Origin: Pseudomonas sp. NFR16
Lineage (GTDB): Bacteria; Pseudomonadota; Gammaproteobacteria; Pseudomonadales; Pseudomonadaceae
DNA length: 64,000 nucleotides
Reading direction: 5' to 3'
NCBI RefSeq assembly: GCF_900108875.1
Contig: NZ_FNYJ01000007.1
Location: 1 to 64,000 of the forward strand
Numbering within the stretch: position 1 is the stretch's first letter; the number at the start of each line of letters is the position of its first letter. Below the pieces are notes generated by a model. The model worked only from the letters and a program-made list of their open reading frames with translations, did not search any database and was not told the origin of the DNA. Position numbers and translations under genes: made by a program. Positions 9,430-17,344 of the stretch are shown piece by piece.

Positions 9430-9437
9430 CATCCTTG
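9430..9437 (-). promoter_or_regulatory. RsmA/CsrA-type motif at the mgoC ribosome-binding site
   Basis: CAAGGATG, read on the minus strand, matches CANGGAYG exactly and forms the Shine-Dalgarno of mgoC five bases before the ATG. Binding of an Rsm protein here would block translation. This is inferred from sequence only. Confidence 0.5.
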
Positions 9438-9472
9438 TGTGGAGAACGAAGGGAACTGACGCAGCGAGAGGG

Positions 9473-10249
9473 TCATGCGCTGACCTCCCGCGCCGGCTCG
9501 CGCATGCTCACGCGCAGCGCGTCCCACAAGGCCAGGCGGCTTTCCACTGCAGTGATGGCGGCGTCGTAGACCTCAAGCTCGCGCTGCGCGTCGCCGTCCA
9601 CTAACCGGTCCAGCAGGGACTCGGCGGCAGGGCCGTGATCTTCGGAATCCACCTCGATATGGCGTTCCAGGTAATAGCGAAAGGTCGGTGCCTGATTGGC
9701 GGTAATGCCCCAGTCGTCGAGAATGCTTTGAAACATCTGTGGGATAACGCTCTCGCGCCCATGCAGAAAAGCAGCCGCCACTTTGTGGGCAGGCGCGTTG
9801 AGTGCGATGTCGAGCGTGTCCTTCACGAAGCGGGAGGCGGCCCGGTTAGCGCCGACGCTGTCCAGCGCCGTTTCGTAATGCACGCCCTCTTGTTGCAGCG
9901 CCACGAAACGCTCGACCCGTGCTGTGCTGGCGCCGACTTCCCGCATGGCGTCCAGATACAGCTCGAAATGACTGTAATGGCCATGATCCAGTCGGTCGTC
10001 GGACTCCTCGCCCAGCACGATCTCGTTGATCAGCCGTGCGGCTTTCGGATCCTTGGGTGGAAGCCAGGGCAACTGCGTGCAACTGAGCTCCTGCTGCAAG
10101 CGTTTGGTCAGCGACATGAAATCCCAGACGGCGAAAACGTGTGCCTCCATAAACCGTCTGAGAACATCCAATGAATCGATTTCGGAAAATATCGGGTGCG
10201 AGCTTAGTTCGGATTTCTTGCGCGATAGAAGTTGCTTTTGTTCGTTCAT
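9473..10249 (-). CDS. mgoB: MgoB, haem-oxygenase-like diiron protein (DUF3050)
   Basis: First gene of the mgo operon, 258 residues from the chosen start MNEQKQLLSRKKSEL. The protein is of the DUF3050 type, a helical haem-oxygenase-like fold that in related proteins binds two irons (HDO superfamily). Candidate ligands are FMEAHVFAVWDF (E and H), the EES...DHGHYSH stretch and YYLERHIEVDSEDHG near the C-terminus. MgoB/PvfA-type proteins act with the N-oxygenase and NRPS in making the signal. An AAGGACGTCAAC ribosome-binding site decides the start at 10249 over an ATG-less extension to 10291. The mgoC gene follows after 48 bases. Confidence 0.9.
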   Translation of the reverse strand: MNEQKQLLSRKKSELSSHPIFSEIDSLDVLRRFMEAHVFAVWDFMSLTKRLQQELSCTQLPWLPPKDPKAARLINEIVLGEESDDRLDHGHYSHFELYLDAMREVGASTARVERFVALQQEGVHYETALDSVGANRAASRFVKDTLDIALNAPAHKVAAAFLHGRESVIPQMFQSILDDWGITANQAPTFRYYLERHIEVDSEDHGPAAESLLDRLVDGDAQRELEVYDAAITAVESRLALWDALRVSMREPAREVSA

Positions 10250-10254
10250 GTTGA

Positions 10255-10262
10255 CGTCCTTG
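10255..10262 (-). promoter_or_regulatory. RsmA/CsrA-type motif at the mgoB ribosome-binding site
   Basis: CAAGGACG (minus strand) is an exact CANGGAYG match that contains the Shine-Dalgarno of mgoB, five bases from the ATG. It suggests post-transcriptional control by the Gac/Rsm cascade, which is known to control mgo in Pseudomonas syringae. Confidence 0.55.
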
Positions 10263-10979
10263 ATAGTAGAAATATGCCTCGCGTCGGCCATTGTTTTGCC
10301 GTGTCATTCAGTGTTCGAGTCATGCGGTTAATACCGGGCATGATTGACTGAACATAAACTTTCGGCGAGCCGGGGCCGCGAACACTTACTTCGTGAATGG
10401 TTGGTACTGCAGCTTGGAAGCCCTTGTTCTACAGGCGTTGGCGCTCTTCGGTGTGCGGGGCCGGATAAAGGATCCGCAGGTTTGCAGGGCGACGAGAAAA
10501 CGTTAATGCACTTTCAAATAAGTCTGCAAACACTTTTTCACACTATTTTTAATAGCCCTAATTTACGCATGAAGTGGGCTGATAAAACTTTAATAATAAG
10601 TTTTATTGGGTCGAGCGCCGCCCTTCCAACTTATTAGGGTCAGAATGGAAATAATGAACGAATACCTCGTTCAGAGCTGCGCTTTTACTGAACAATCGAA
10701 TTAGGGATTTTTTCTGGTCTGGGCAACGTGAAGGGCATCCTCCATCGTCCCGCCCAATGCATTGCTCCTTTTCGCAGCTCCATGACGAACGCGTTTGCGG
10801 AAACCGACTGCAGACCGGTCCACTGCTCGAGTTTGCCTGAAAGACGAGAGCGCGCCGCATGGCGGCGCGCAGAAATCACTGAGTGGGAAATTCAGGATGT
10901 GGAGAAGCGAGCTTCATGAACATGAGGCTTGCCGGGGGAGGAGGGTGTACCGCTGCAGTCGCAGGCCGGCCCGGAATTG
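10263..10979. other. long intergenic region upstream of mgoB
   Basis: About 700 bases without a convincing gene. It must carry the mgo promoter. The stretch 10500-10610 is much more AT-rich than its surroundings and contains a perfect 9-bp palindrome, ATAAAACTT / AAGTTTTAT, at 10582-10606 with a TAATAAT spacer. The weak open frames here lack ribosome-binding sites and normal codon use. No TGTAAG-N6-CTTACA GacA site is visible. Confidence 0.6.
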
Positions 10980-11735
10980 TCAGTTGCTGAGCAATCCCAA
11001 GTGGGTATTGATGATGTGAAGGAGCCGATTACGTTGGGATTTGAAGAAGTCATTGGTGCCGGGCAGTTCGATCAGCTCGAACTCGCGACGGGTGAAGCTG
11101 CGCCAGTTCATCATGCTGGCGGCGGTGTCGATCTTGTCGTCGCTGCCATAAAGGGCCGTCAGTGGAATGTCCAGGTCCTCGTCAGGGCAACGGGACCAAA
11201 GTTCGGCGAGTTTCAGATCGTTGCGCACCATTGGCTCGAACAATGCCATCAGCCGTTTGTCCTGAAGGGTCGTCTGCGGCAGCAGCCCGAGTTTGATCAG
11301 TGCCTGGATGAAATCATCCTTGGGCAGCGTATGCAGATAGGGCGACGGCTGCTGGCTGTCCGGGCTGCGGCATCCGGCGATAAAGAGGTGGCGCGTCATG
11401 TTCGGGTATTGCGCCTGCGCCAGCCTCGCCATTTCATAGGCGACCCTTGCGCCAAAGCTTTGCCCATAAAACGCATGCGGCTCATTCAAATAGGGCTTCA
11501 GAGCCAGGAAAGTGTCCTCAATCAATGGCGCCCATTGATCGTAGGGCGTTTCCTTGCGACGGCTGCCGTGTCCAGGCAGGCGCAGTGTCACCAGTTCGAT
11601 GTGATCGGCGAGGCTGTTCGACCAGTCCCGAAACTGCTCTGGATCGCCGCCGGCGCGGGGAAAGCAGATCAGGCGCGTCCTGACAGGTTGTCCTGAATTG
11701 ACCACCATCAACCATTTGTTCTTTACGGCGTACAC
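10980..11735 (-). CDS. stand-alone type II thioesterase, catalytic His apparently lost
   Basis: Alpha/beta-hydrolase of the GrsT/SrfAD type II thioesterase family, 251 residues. Such enzymes clear misloaded carrier proteins of NRPSs. The start of the fold reads RLICFPRAGGDPEQFRDW. The nucleophile motif is GQSFGARVAYEM (usually GHSMGA), and the Asp is in YGSDDKIDT. Where the family has the catalytic His (GGHFFL or GDHFFL), this protein reads LPGTNDFFKS, so Asp replaces His, a one-base change (GAC for CAC). The start is a GTG at 11735 after GGGGAAGCC; an ATG at 11708 is an alternative. It lies 730 bases upstream of mgoB in the same direction, suggesting a role with MgoA. Confidence 0.82.
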   Translation of the reverse strand: MYAVKNKWLMVVNSGQPVRTRLICFPRAGGDPEQFRDWSNSLADHIELVTLRLPGHGSRRKETPYDQWAPLIEDTFLALKPYLNEPHAFYGQSFGARVAYEMARLAQAQYPNMTRHLFIAGCRSPDSQQPSPYLHTLPKDDFIQALIKLGLLPQTTLQDKRLMALFEPMVRNDLKLAELWSRCPDEDLDIPLTALYGSDDKIDTAASMMNWRSFTRREFELIELPGTNDFFKSQRNRLLHIINTHLGLLSN

Positions 11736-11746
11736 AAGGCTTCCCC

Positions 11747-11768
11747 AACCTGCCGGGCAGGTTTTTTG
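11747..11768 (+). terminator. small hairpin with T-run
   Basis: AACCTGC-CGG-GCAGGTT followed by TTTT reads as a terminator on the plus strand, but no plus-strand gene ends here. It sits just before the GTG of the thioesterase gene and may block transcription running toward the GntR gene. Confidence 0.4.
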
Positions 11769-11907
11769 AGTGGGGCCGGGTCCTTCGGCGAGAGCGCCGA
11801 CCAGCAGCGCTCGGTATCCCCGTGCCTCATGCGATCAGGCGGGCTGACCGCAAGCAGGGGAGCGACAGAGGGAGGGTAAGCAGTTGCCGCTCACTCCCGT
11901 CGAACCC

Positions 11908-12651
11908 TCACTGAGCGACGGCGCGCTTCCTTGACGCCGTGGCGGGTCTTGAGACTTCCGCTGGACGGTCTTTGAGATAGGTGTTGATCGCTTCCACACC
12001 GCGATTGAGGTGATGAGTCAGGGCGTCGACGGTTGCATCCACATCGCCTGATTCAGCCAGCTGAAGCAGATCCAGGTGGTCATGCTGAGACAACTTGCCC
12101 AGATTCATGTACTTGAGATTGAAGCGCAGAAAACGCTCCTCCTCGTTCAAGCCGTCTTCGACGAGCTTGAGTAACCTTTTATTCGTAGCGCGCGAGTACA
12201 GCGTCATGTGAAACAGGCGATTGAGCGTGCCCATTTTCGTGTAGTCGTTTTCAGTTTCGAGTTGTTCGATGTACTCGCGTGCCTTGCCGATCTCCTCTGC
12301 GGTGAGCAACGGAATCGATTGGCGCAACGCCTCTGACTCCAGCAGGATGCGCAGAGCGTAGGCGTCGGTCGCGTCTTCGTTGATCAGCGGTGCGACCACG
12401 GCACCTTTGTGGGTTTCTACCCGCAGCAGCGATTGCGCTTCGAGCTGTCGCAATGCTTCGCGCACGGGCATGCGGCTGACCCCGAACAGCGTCGCCAGTT
12501 CTTGCTGACGCAGCGCGATTCCGGCTGGAAGACGGCCATCGAGAATTGCGCTGCGCAGCTTCTCCTCAATGACAGCTCGTGCCAGATGGGCAGGCGGCTG
12601 TTCATCGCCCAGCGTTTCCCGCAGAAATTGTTCTTTCTCAGTCCTGCGCAT
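11908..12651 (-). CDS. GntR-family regulator, FadR/FCD subfamily
   Basis: Transcription factor of 247 residues. The winged helix-turn-helix lies at about residues 20-90 (LRSAILDGRLPAGIALRQQELATLFGVSRMPVREALRQLEAQSLL). An all-helical FCD ligand-binding domain occupies about 95-225 and contains metal-type histidines (NRLFHMTLY, HDHLDLL, LTHHLNRG). Regulators of this group sense organic acids or amino-acid derivatives. No neighbour gene identifies the target: the nearest gene on the same strand is 245 bases downstream and the aldo/keto reductase is 429 bases upstream. The C-terminal tail (RPATASRKRAVAQ) is basic and probably disordered. Confidence 0.9.
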   Translation of the reverse strand: MRRTEKEQFLRETLGDEQPPAHLARAVIEEKLRSAILDGRLPAGIALRQQELATLFGVSRMPVREALRQLEAQSLLRVETHKGAVVAPLINEDATDAYALRILLESEALRQSIPLLTAEEIGKAREYIEQLETENDYTKMGTLNRLFHMTLYSRATNKRLLKLVEDGLNEEERFLRFNLKYMNLGKLSQHDHLDLLQLAESGDVDATVDALTHHLNRGVEAINTYLKDRPAEVSRPATASRKRAVAQ

Positions 12652-13079
12652 CGACTAATTCTTCTTCCATTGATCAGGCTTTGGATCCAATAGAACACTA
12701 GATTCCTCAGCGAGCGTTGTCAAACCTTGAAACAGGTTTACTGGCCCGTCGGGCGCGGCATTCTACAAGGCTTTCTGGCGGTCATGTGCGTGCGTTGTTT
12801 CTTGCGGAAAAACCATCGCGCGACGGAAAACAGGCGCCAATGCATTGGTTATCAGCGTTTGCACGCACGGCCGGTCAAAGTCATTGAATCGCAAGCCAAT
12901 GATCGCCAGATGCCAGTATTCTCGCTTGATTGGAGGGCTTTCAGCGAGTACCTCTGGTCGATACTTGACCAGCTGGAAGAATGAGTGGAAGCAATAGTAG
13001 TGGCAGGCGTCCCGACAAGACCGGCGGCAGGTTGGAACAATTGCCGCCGGTGAGACGCAGGCTGTCGGGCGCGGCCGGG
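12652..13079. other. intergenic region with nested inverted repeats
   Basis: About 430 bases between the reductase and the GntR gene. The open frame at 12727-12984 has no homology I recognise and no good ribosome-binding site. The only structure seen is at 13011-13069: ACCGGCGGCA / TGCCGCCGGT (perfect 10 bp, 13020-13029 and 13042-13051) flanked by CCCGACA / TGTCGGG. It lies just past the reductase stop and has no U-tract. Confidence 0.5.
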
Positions 13080-14084
13080 TTACACGTATCGGCCGGTGAC
13101 GAAGTGCTGCACGTCATTGAAGCCAGGCGTCGAGGCGTGGCCCGGTGTCACCAGTGAATCGATGAACGCCTCGTCCTCAGCCGTGATGTTCACCGACAGG
13201 GCCTTGGTGTAGCTGTCCCATTGCTCTTCGGTGCGTGGCCCGACGATAGCCGACGTCACTGCCTGATTGTTCAGGACCCAGGCGATGGCGAATTCGACCA
13301 GCCCGACGCCTTTGTCTTTGGTATAAGCCTGCAGTTTCTGCGCGATATGCAGCGACTCCTGGCGCCATTCGGTTTCCAGAATACGCTTGTCCTGACGCCC
13401 GGCGCGGGTGCTGCTGTCGGGCGTTACGTCGGGCGCATATTTGCCGCTGAGCACGCCTCTCGCCAACGGGCTGTAAGGCACTACGCCCAGTCCGTAGAAC
13501 TTGGCGGCAGTGATTTGCTCAAGCTCGGCCTGGCGGTTGACGATGTTATACAGCGGCTGGCTGATCACCGGCTTGTCGACACCCAGACGCTGGGCGACGT
13601 TGACCACTTCAGCAATGCGCCAGCCACGGAAGTTGGACACGCCCCAATAGCGAATCTTGCCTTCGCGGATCAAGTCGCCGATCGCCGAAACGGTCACCTC
13701 CAGCGGCGTGCTGTGGTCTTCCTTGTGCAGGTAATGAATGTCGATGTAATCGGTATCGAGCCGGCGCAGGCTGGACTCGATCTCGTTGAAGATGTGCTTG
13801 CGGTTGAGCCCGCTGGAGTTGGGAGCGGTGTTACCTGAGCTGCTGCCGACCTTGGTGGCCAGGACCCATTCACTGCGACGTTTGGCGATGGCTTCGCCGA
13901 CGATTTCTTCCGAGCGTCCGGCGTTATAGACGTTGGCCGTGTCGATGAAGTTGACGCCCTGATCCCATGCCTTGTCGATGATGCGCAGGGATTCTTCGGT
14001 GCTCGTCTGCACGCCGAACATCATGGAGCCCAGCGTCAGCGTCGATACCTTGAGGCCGGATTGGCCAAGAATGCGGTGATTCAT
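13080..14084 (-). CDS. aldo/keto reductase
   Basis: NAD(P)H-dependent aldo/keto reductase, 334 residues, TIM-barrel fold. The catalytic tetrad is visible as Asp and Tyr in FIDTANVYNAGRSEE, Lys in LATKVGSS and His in IDIHYLHKEDHSTP. The C-terminal cofactor region carries AIVGPRTEEQWD. It starts with the typical MNHRILGQSGLKVSTLTLGSM. The substrate cannot be deduced. It stands alone, with a 211-base gap to the MFS gene upstream. Confidence 0.92.
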   Translation of the reverse strand: MNHRILGQSGLKVSTLTLGSMMFGVQTSTEESLRIIDKAWDQGVNFIDTANVYNAGRSEEIVGEAIAKRRSEWVLATKVGSSSGNTAPNSSGLNRKHIFNEIESSLRRLDTDYIDIHYLHKEDHSTPLEVTVSAIGDLIREGKIRYWGVSNFRGWRIAEVVNVAQRLGVDKPVISQPLYNIVNRQAELEQITAAKFYGLGVVPYSPLARGVLSGKYAPDVTPDSSTRAGRQDKRILETEWRQESLHIAQKLQAYTKDKGVGLVEFAIAWVLNNQAVTSAIVGPRTEEQWDSYTKALSVNITAEDEAFIDSLVTPGHASTPGFNDVQHFVTGRYV

Positions 14085-14295
14085 TGCTCGATATCCTTTT
14101 CGTCAGGAAGTGGAAATCAGGACAGTCTGGGTCAGGCTCGCAAGAGGTCTTGTTAAGGCCATTCAGACCGACAGCTCTAGGCCGGACATACTCGCCTGTT
14201 TGTGGCGGATTTGAAAAGTGACAATTTTGCTCCGATGCCGATCGTGCAGGGGGTTGCTTGTCCCCGTTGCCGCCGATCCGGAGCACGCCATGCCC

Positions 14296-15495
14296 CTACA
14301 AGTGAGTCGCTGGCCTTGCGTTGCGCCCCGCCAGAAAACACAGCGTTCCGCCGACCGCCGTGAGGCACGCGAGCACATAAAACATCGTCGGCGCGGGCGC
14401 ATTGATCAATAAATAACCACAAATGACCGGGCTCATGGCGCCACCGAAGGCGGCCAGATTTTGCGCGCCGAGGTAGCTGCCGCGCAGATGCTCAGGCGCG
14501 ATTGTGTCGACAAAAAGATACTCGGCCGGGTAGATGATCATTTCCCCCAGCGTGAACACGAACATCGCCGCGCACCAGGCCAGCGTGGTGTGGGCGAAGC
14601 TGAAGCCGATCAAGCCGATGGCGAACAGCGCGGTGCCCAAGCAGATCCAGTAGGGCAACTGTTCGCGCTTGAGGAAGCGACCGATCTGATACTGCATCAG
14701 GATGACGGTCACTGCGTTGCAGGCCAGCACCGCCGAGAGGATCTTGAGCGCCTGCTCCGGGGTATGAGTGACCAGCAGGAACTGCGACAGATAGAGCGTG
14801 TAACGCCCATGCACAATGGTGCTGAGCAAGCTGCCGCCGGTGAACAGAATCAGCGTGCGATCGTTTTTCAACGTGATGAGCGTGTCGACGAAGCTGCGCG
14901 GCGGGTTCTCTCGATTCTCCGTGGTGGGCGGAATGCCGATCATGAGAAAGACGCTGAGGAATGCAATGGCGCTGGCGATCAGGAAGGGTGCCAGCGGCAA
15001 TTGCCCGGCGATCACGACGCCGAGCATCGGGCCTGTCGCATAGCCGATATTGGTGAGCGTGTATCGCAGCGAAAACACCTTGGCCCGTTGGCCGATGGGC
15101 AAATTCTCGCTGATGATCGCTTTGGAGCCGATCAGAAACAGTGCTGAAGCGGTTTCAGTAATGACCAGCGTCAATGTGGTGAGGTAGACATCGTGGGCGA
15201 AGGTCAGCAGCGTGAACCCGACCGAGCTTGAGAGCATCGCGAGGATCAGCAGTTTGCGCTTTTCGAGCCGATCAATGATGTAGCCGCCATACAGCCCGAG
15301 CAGCGTCGCGAGGAACACCGCCACGCCCATCAGCAACCCGACGTCTTGCTGATTCAAGCCGAGCCGGGTACTGAGGAACAGCGTCAGCAGAGGGCTGGTC
15401 ATCGCCCGGCTCATGACAATGGTCAGCGAGCAGACCATCAGCCGGCGAATGACAAGGGAGTAGGTGGCCACTGTCGTTCTTATGTCCTTATCCAA
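14296..15495 (-). CDS. MFS transporter
   Basis: Major-facilitator-superfamily permease, 399 residues, with about 12 hydrophobic segments. The first loop carries the family's motif A in a modified form (GGYIIDRLEKRKLLI). A second copy-like stretch near the middle reads MQYQIGRFLKREQLPYW. The layout fits a drug or small-molecule exporter of the MdtG/MdtH type (DHA1), but substrate is unknown. The 211 bases downstream hold no gene. Confidence 0.88.
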   Translation of the reverse strand: MDKDIRTTVATYSLVIRRLMVCSLTIVMSRAMTSPLLTLFLSTRLGLNQQDVGLLMGVAVFLATLLGLYGGYIIDRLEKRKLLILAMLSSSVGFTLLTFAHDVYLTTLTLVITETASALFLIGSKAIISENLPIGQRAKVFSLRYTLTNIGYATGPMLGVVIAGQLPLAPFLIASAIAFLSVFLMIGIPPTTENRENPPRSFVDTLITLKNDRTLILFTGGSLLSTIVHGRYTLYLSQFLLVTHTPEQALKILSAVLACNAVTVILMQYQIGRFLKREQLPYWICLGTALFAIGLIGFSFAHTTLAWCAAMFVFTLGEMIIYPAEYLFVDTIAPEHLRGSYLGAQNLAAFGGAMSPVICGYLLINAPAPTMFYVLACLTAVGGTLCFLAGRNARPATHL

Positions 15496-15578
15496 ACCTT
15501 GGCACCACAGGTAGCGCGCGCCTCAGTGGGTGACCGATTGCCGGCGGCCTGGAGGCCGGCGCGGCCTTGAAGGCGTGA

Positions 15579-15645
15579 GCTTGCTCGCGATCGCAATGGG
15601 TCAGATACGCAGGGGTTAACTGACACCACACCATCGCGAGCAAGC
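15579..15645. repeat. REP-type inverted pair
   Basis: GCTTGCTCGCGAT (15579-15591) and its exact reverse complement ATCGCGAGCAAGC (15633-15645) flank about 40 bases. This is the usual Pseudomonas REPIN arrangement in an intergenic space. Confidence 0.75.
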
Positions 15646-15699
15646 GTGCTTCTACCGGGATCGTCGTGCGAAATCGTCCGTGTGGGCTCGCGCCGTTGC

Positions 15700-16521
15700 T
15701 TACTTGCCCTGATTCATCTCGATCTTGCTCACGGCGCCGTGCTCAAGGTCCCACTTCTTCAGGATCTTGCCGTAGGTGCCGTCGTCAACCATCGACTGCA
15801 TCGCTTCGGCGATGGCTTTGGCCAGTTCCGGATTGGACTTGCTGACGCCAAGCCCGGTGAACTGTTTGGATATCGCCACGCCGAGCGGCTTGTACGTATC
15901 CTTCTCTTGAGACATGAGGTACGGGAGAGTTTCGCTGCCTTGCATGGCCGCGTCCAGACGACCCTGACGCAGCTGTGCGCGGGCGTCGGCCGAACCTTCC
16001 GAACCGCTGACGACGATGGCTGGCTTGCCCTTCGCTTCGCAGTTCTCCTTGCTCCACGCGGCGATCTCCGCAGGCCATGTGGTGCGACGACTGGTCCCGA
16101 CTTTCTTGCCACACAGGTCTTCAGGCTGGTTCAGCTCGGTATTTTTGGTCAGCGTGTAAAGCTGCGGGCCGCTGGTGAAATAGTCGATGAAGGTCACCGA
16201 CTTCTGACGCTCGGCGGTATCGGTCATGCCCGACAGAATGATGTCGAAACGTTTGGTGACCAGACCGCTGACCATCTGCTCGAATGCGGTTTCCTGCCAC
16301 GTGACTTTCACGCCCAGGCGCTCGGCGAGGGCGTTGCCCAGATCGACGTCCAGACCGGTCAGCGTGTTGGTGCTGGTGTCCTTGAAATCCATCGGCGGGT
16401 AGTTCGGCACGATAGCCGCGGTAATTTCGCCTTTGTCTTTGATGCTGGCCGGCACTTGCGCGAATGCGGAGGTGGAGGCCATCAGGCCGAGGAGCAGGGA
16501 GGGGATGATGATCTTTTTCAT
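15700..16521 (-). CDS. amino-acid ABC transporter substrate-binding protein
   Basis: Periplasmic binding protein of the polar amino-acid family (SBP_bac_3), 273 residues. The signal peptide is MKKIIIPSLLLGLMASTSAFAQ. The mature protein shows the family landmarks PPMDFKD...LTGLDVDLGNALAERLG and FDIILSGMTDTAERQKSVTFIDYF. It is the last gene of a three-gene importer: permease, ATPase and binding protein, all on the minus strand. The gap to the ATPase is only 22 bases. The ligand is probably a polar amino acid or amine, not more precisely known. Confidence 0.9.
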   Translation of the reverse strand: MKKIIIPSLLLGLMASTSAFAQVPASIKDKGEITAAIVPNYPPMDFKDTSTNTLTGLDVDLGNALAERLGVKVTWQETAFEQMVSGLVTKRFDIILSGMTDTAERQKSVTFIDYFTSGPQLYTLTKNTELNQPEDLCGKKVGTSRRTTWPAEIAAWSKENCEAKGKPAIVVSGSEGSADARAQLRQGRLDAAMQGSETLPYLMSQEKDTYKPLGVAISKQFTGLGVSKSNPELAKAIAEAMQSMVDDGTYGKILKKWDLEHGAVSKIEMNQGK

Positions 16522-16543
16522 GGTCGTTCTCGTTTGTTCTGGT

Positions 16544-17308
16544 TTAGGTGCGAACGGCAGAAATAAAGCTTTGGGTTCTTGGGTTTTGTGGACTTATTAG
16601 AATGTCTTCGGGGCTTCCGGCCTCCACAATCTGGCCGCCGTCCATGAACACGATGCGGTTGGACACTTCGCGGGCGAAGCCCAGCTCATGGGTCACGACG
16701 ATCATCGTCATGCCACTCTGCGCAAGGTCACGCATGACCGACAGCACCTCGCCCACCAACTCTGGATCGAGGGCGGAAGTGGGTTCGTCGAACAGCATCA
16801 GTTTGGGACGCATCGCCAGCGCCCGGGCAATCGCGACGCGTTGCTGCTGGCCGCCGGACAGTTCGACGGGATACGAGTGACGCTTGTCCGCCAGGCCGAC
16901 GCGAGCCAGTAACTCGACCGCCTCGTCGTGAGCTTCCTTGGGCGATCGTTTGAGCACTTGAATCGGCCCTTCGACGACGTTCTGTAATGCCGTCATGTGC
17001 GGAAACAGGTTGAAGCGCTGAAACACCATGCCGGTGCTCAGACGCTGGCGCGCGATCTGTGCGTCGGTCAGTTCATGCAGCTTGTTGCCGACAATGCGGT
17101 AGCCGACCAGCTCGCCGTCAACCCACAGGCCGCCCTTGTCGATCTTCTCCAGCTGATTGACGCAGCGCAGCAACGTGCTCTTGCCCGATCCCGAGGGGCC
17201 GATGATGCAGAGCACTTCGCCTTGCTCGACTTCGATGCTGACGTCTTTGAGGGCGTGGAACTGGTCGTAGTATTTGTTCAGGCCGACAGCTTTGACGATG
17301 CTTCTCAT
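16544..17308 (-). CDS. amino-acid ABC transporter ATP-binding protein
   Basis: ATPase of the HisP/GlnQ type, 254 residues from MRSIVKAVGLNKYYDQF. It has Walker A GPSGSGKST, Q-loop MVFQRFNLFPHMT, signature LSGGQQQR, Walker B LMLFDEPTSALD and switch His in VVTHELGF. An AGAGGT ribosome-binding site supports the ATG at 17308; an ATG five codons earlier (17323) follows GGAGC and is the alternative. It lies between the permease and binding-protein genes of the same importer. Confidence 0.92.
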   Translation of the reverse strand: MRSIVKAVGLNKYYDQFHALKDVSIEVEQGEVLCIIGPSGSGKSTLLRCVNQLEKIDKGGLWVDGELVGYRIVGNKLHELTDAQIARQRLSTGMVFQRFNLFPHMTALQNVVEGPIQVLKRSPKEAHDEAVELLARVGLADKRHSYPVELSGGQQQRVAIARALAMRPKLMLFDEPTSALDPELVGEVLSVMRDLAQSGMTMIVVTHELGFAREVSNRIVFMDGGQIVEAGSPEDILISPQNPRTQSFISAVRT

Positions 17309-17344
17309 GTGACCTCTGTTCATGGGGCAGCTCCTGGGCCTGAC

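Noticed and set aside
12727..12984. 85-residue frame in the gap before the GntR gene
   Set aside because: No homology recognised, weak start context and no neighbour that supports it.
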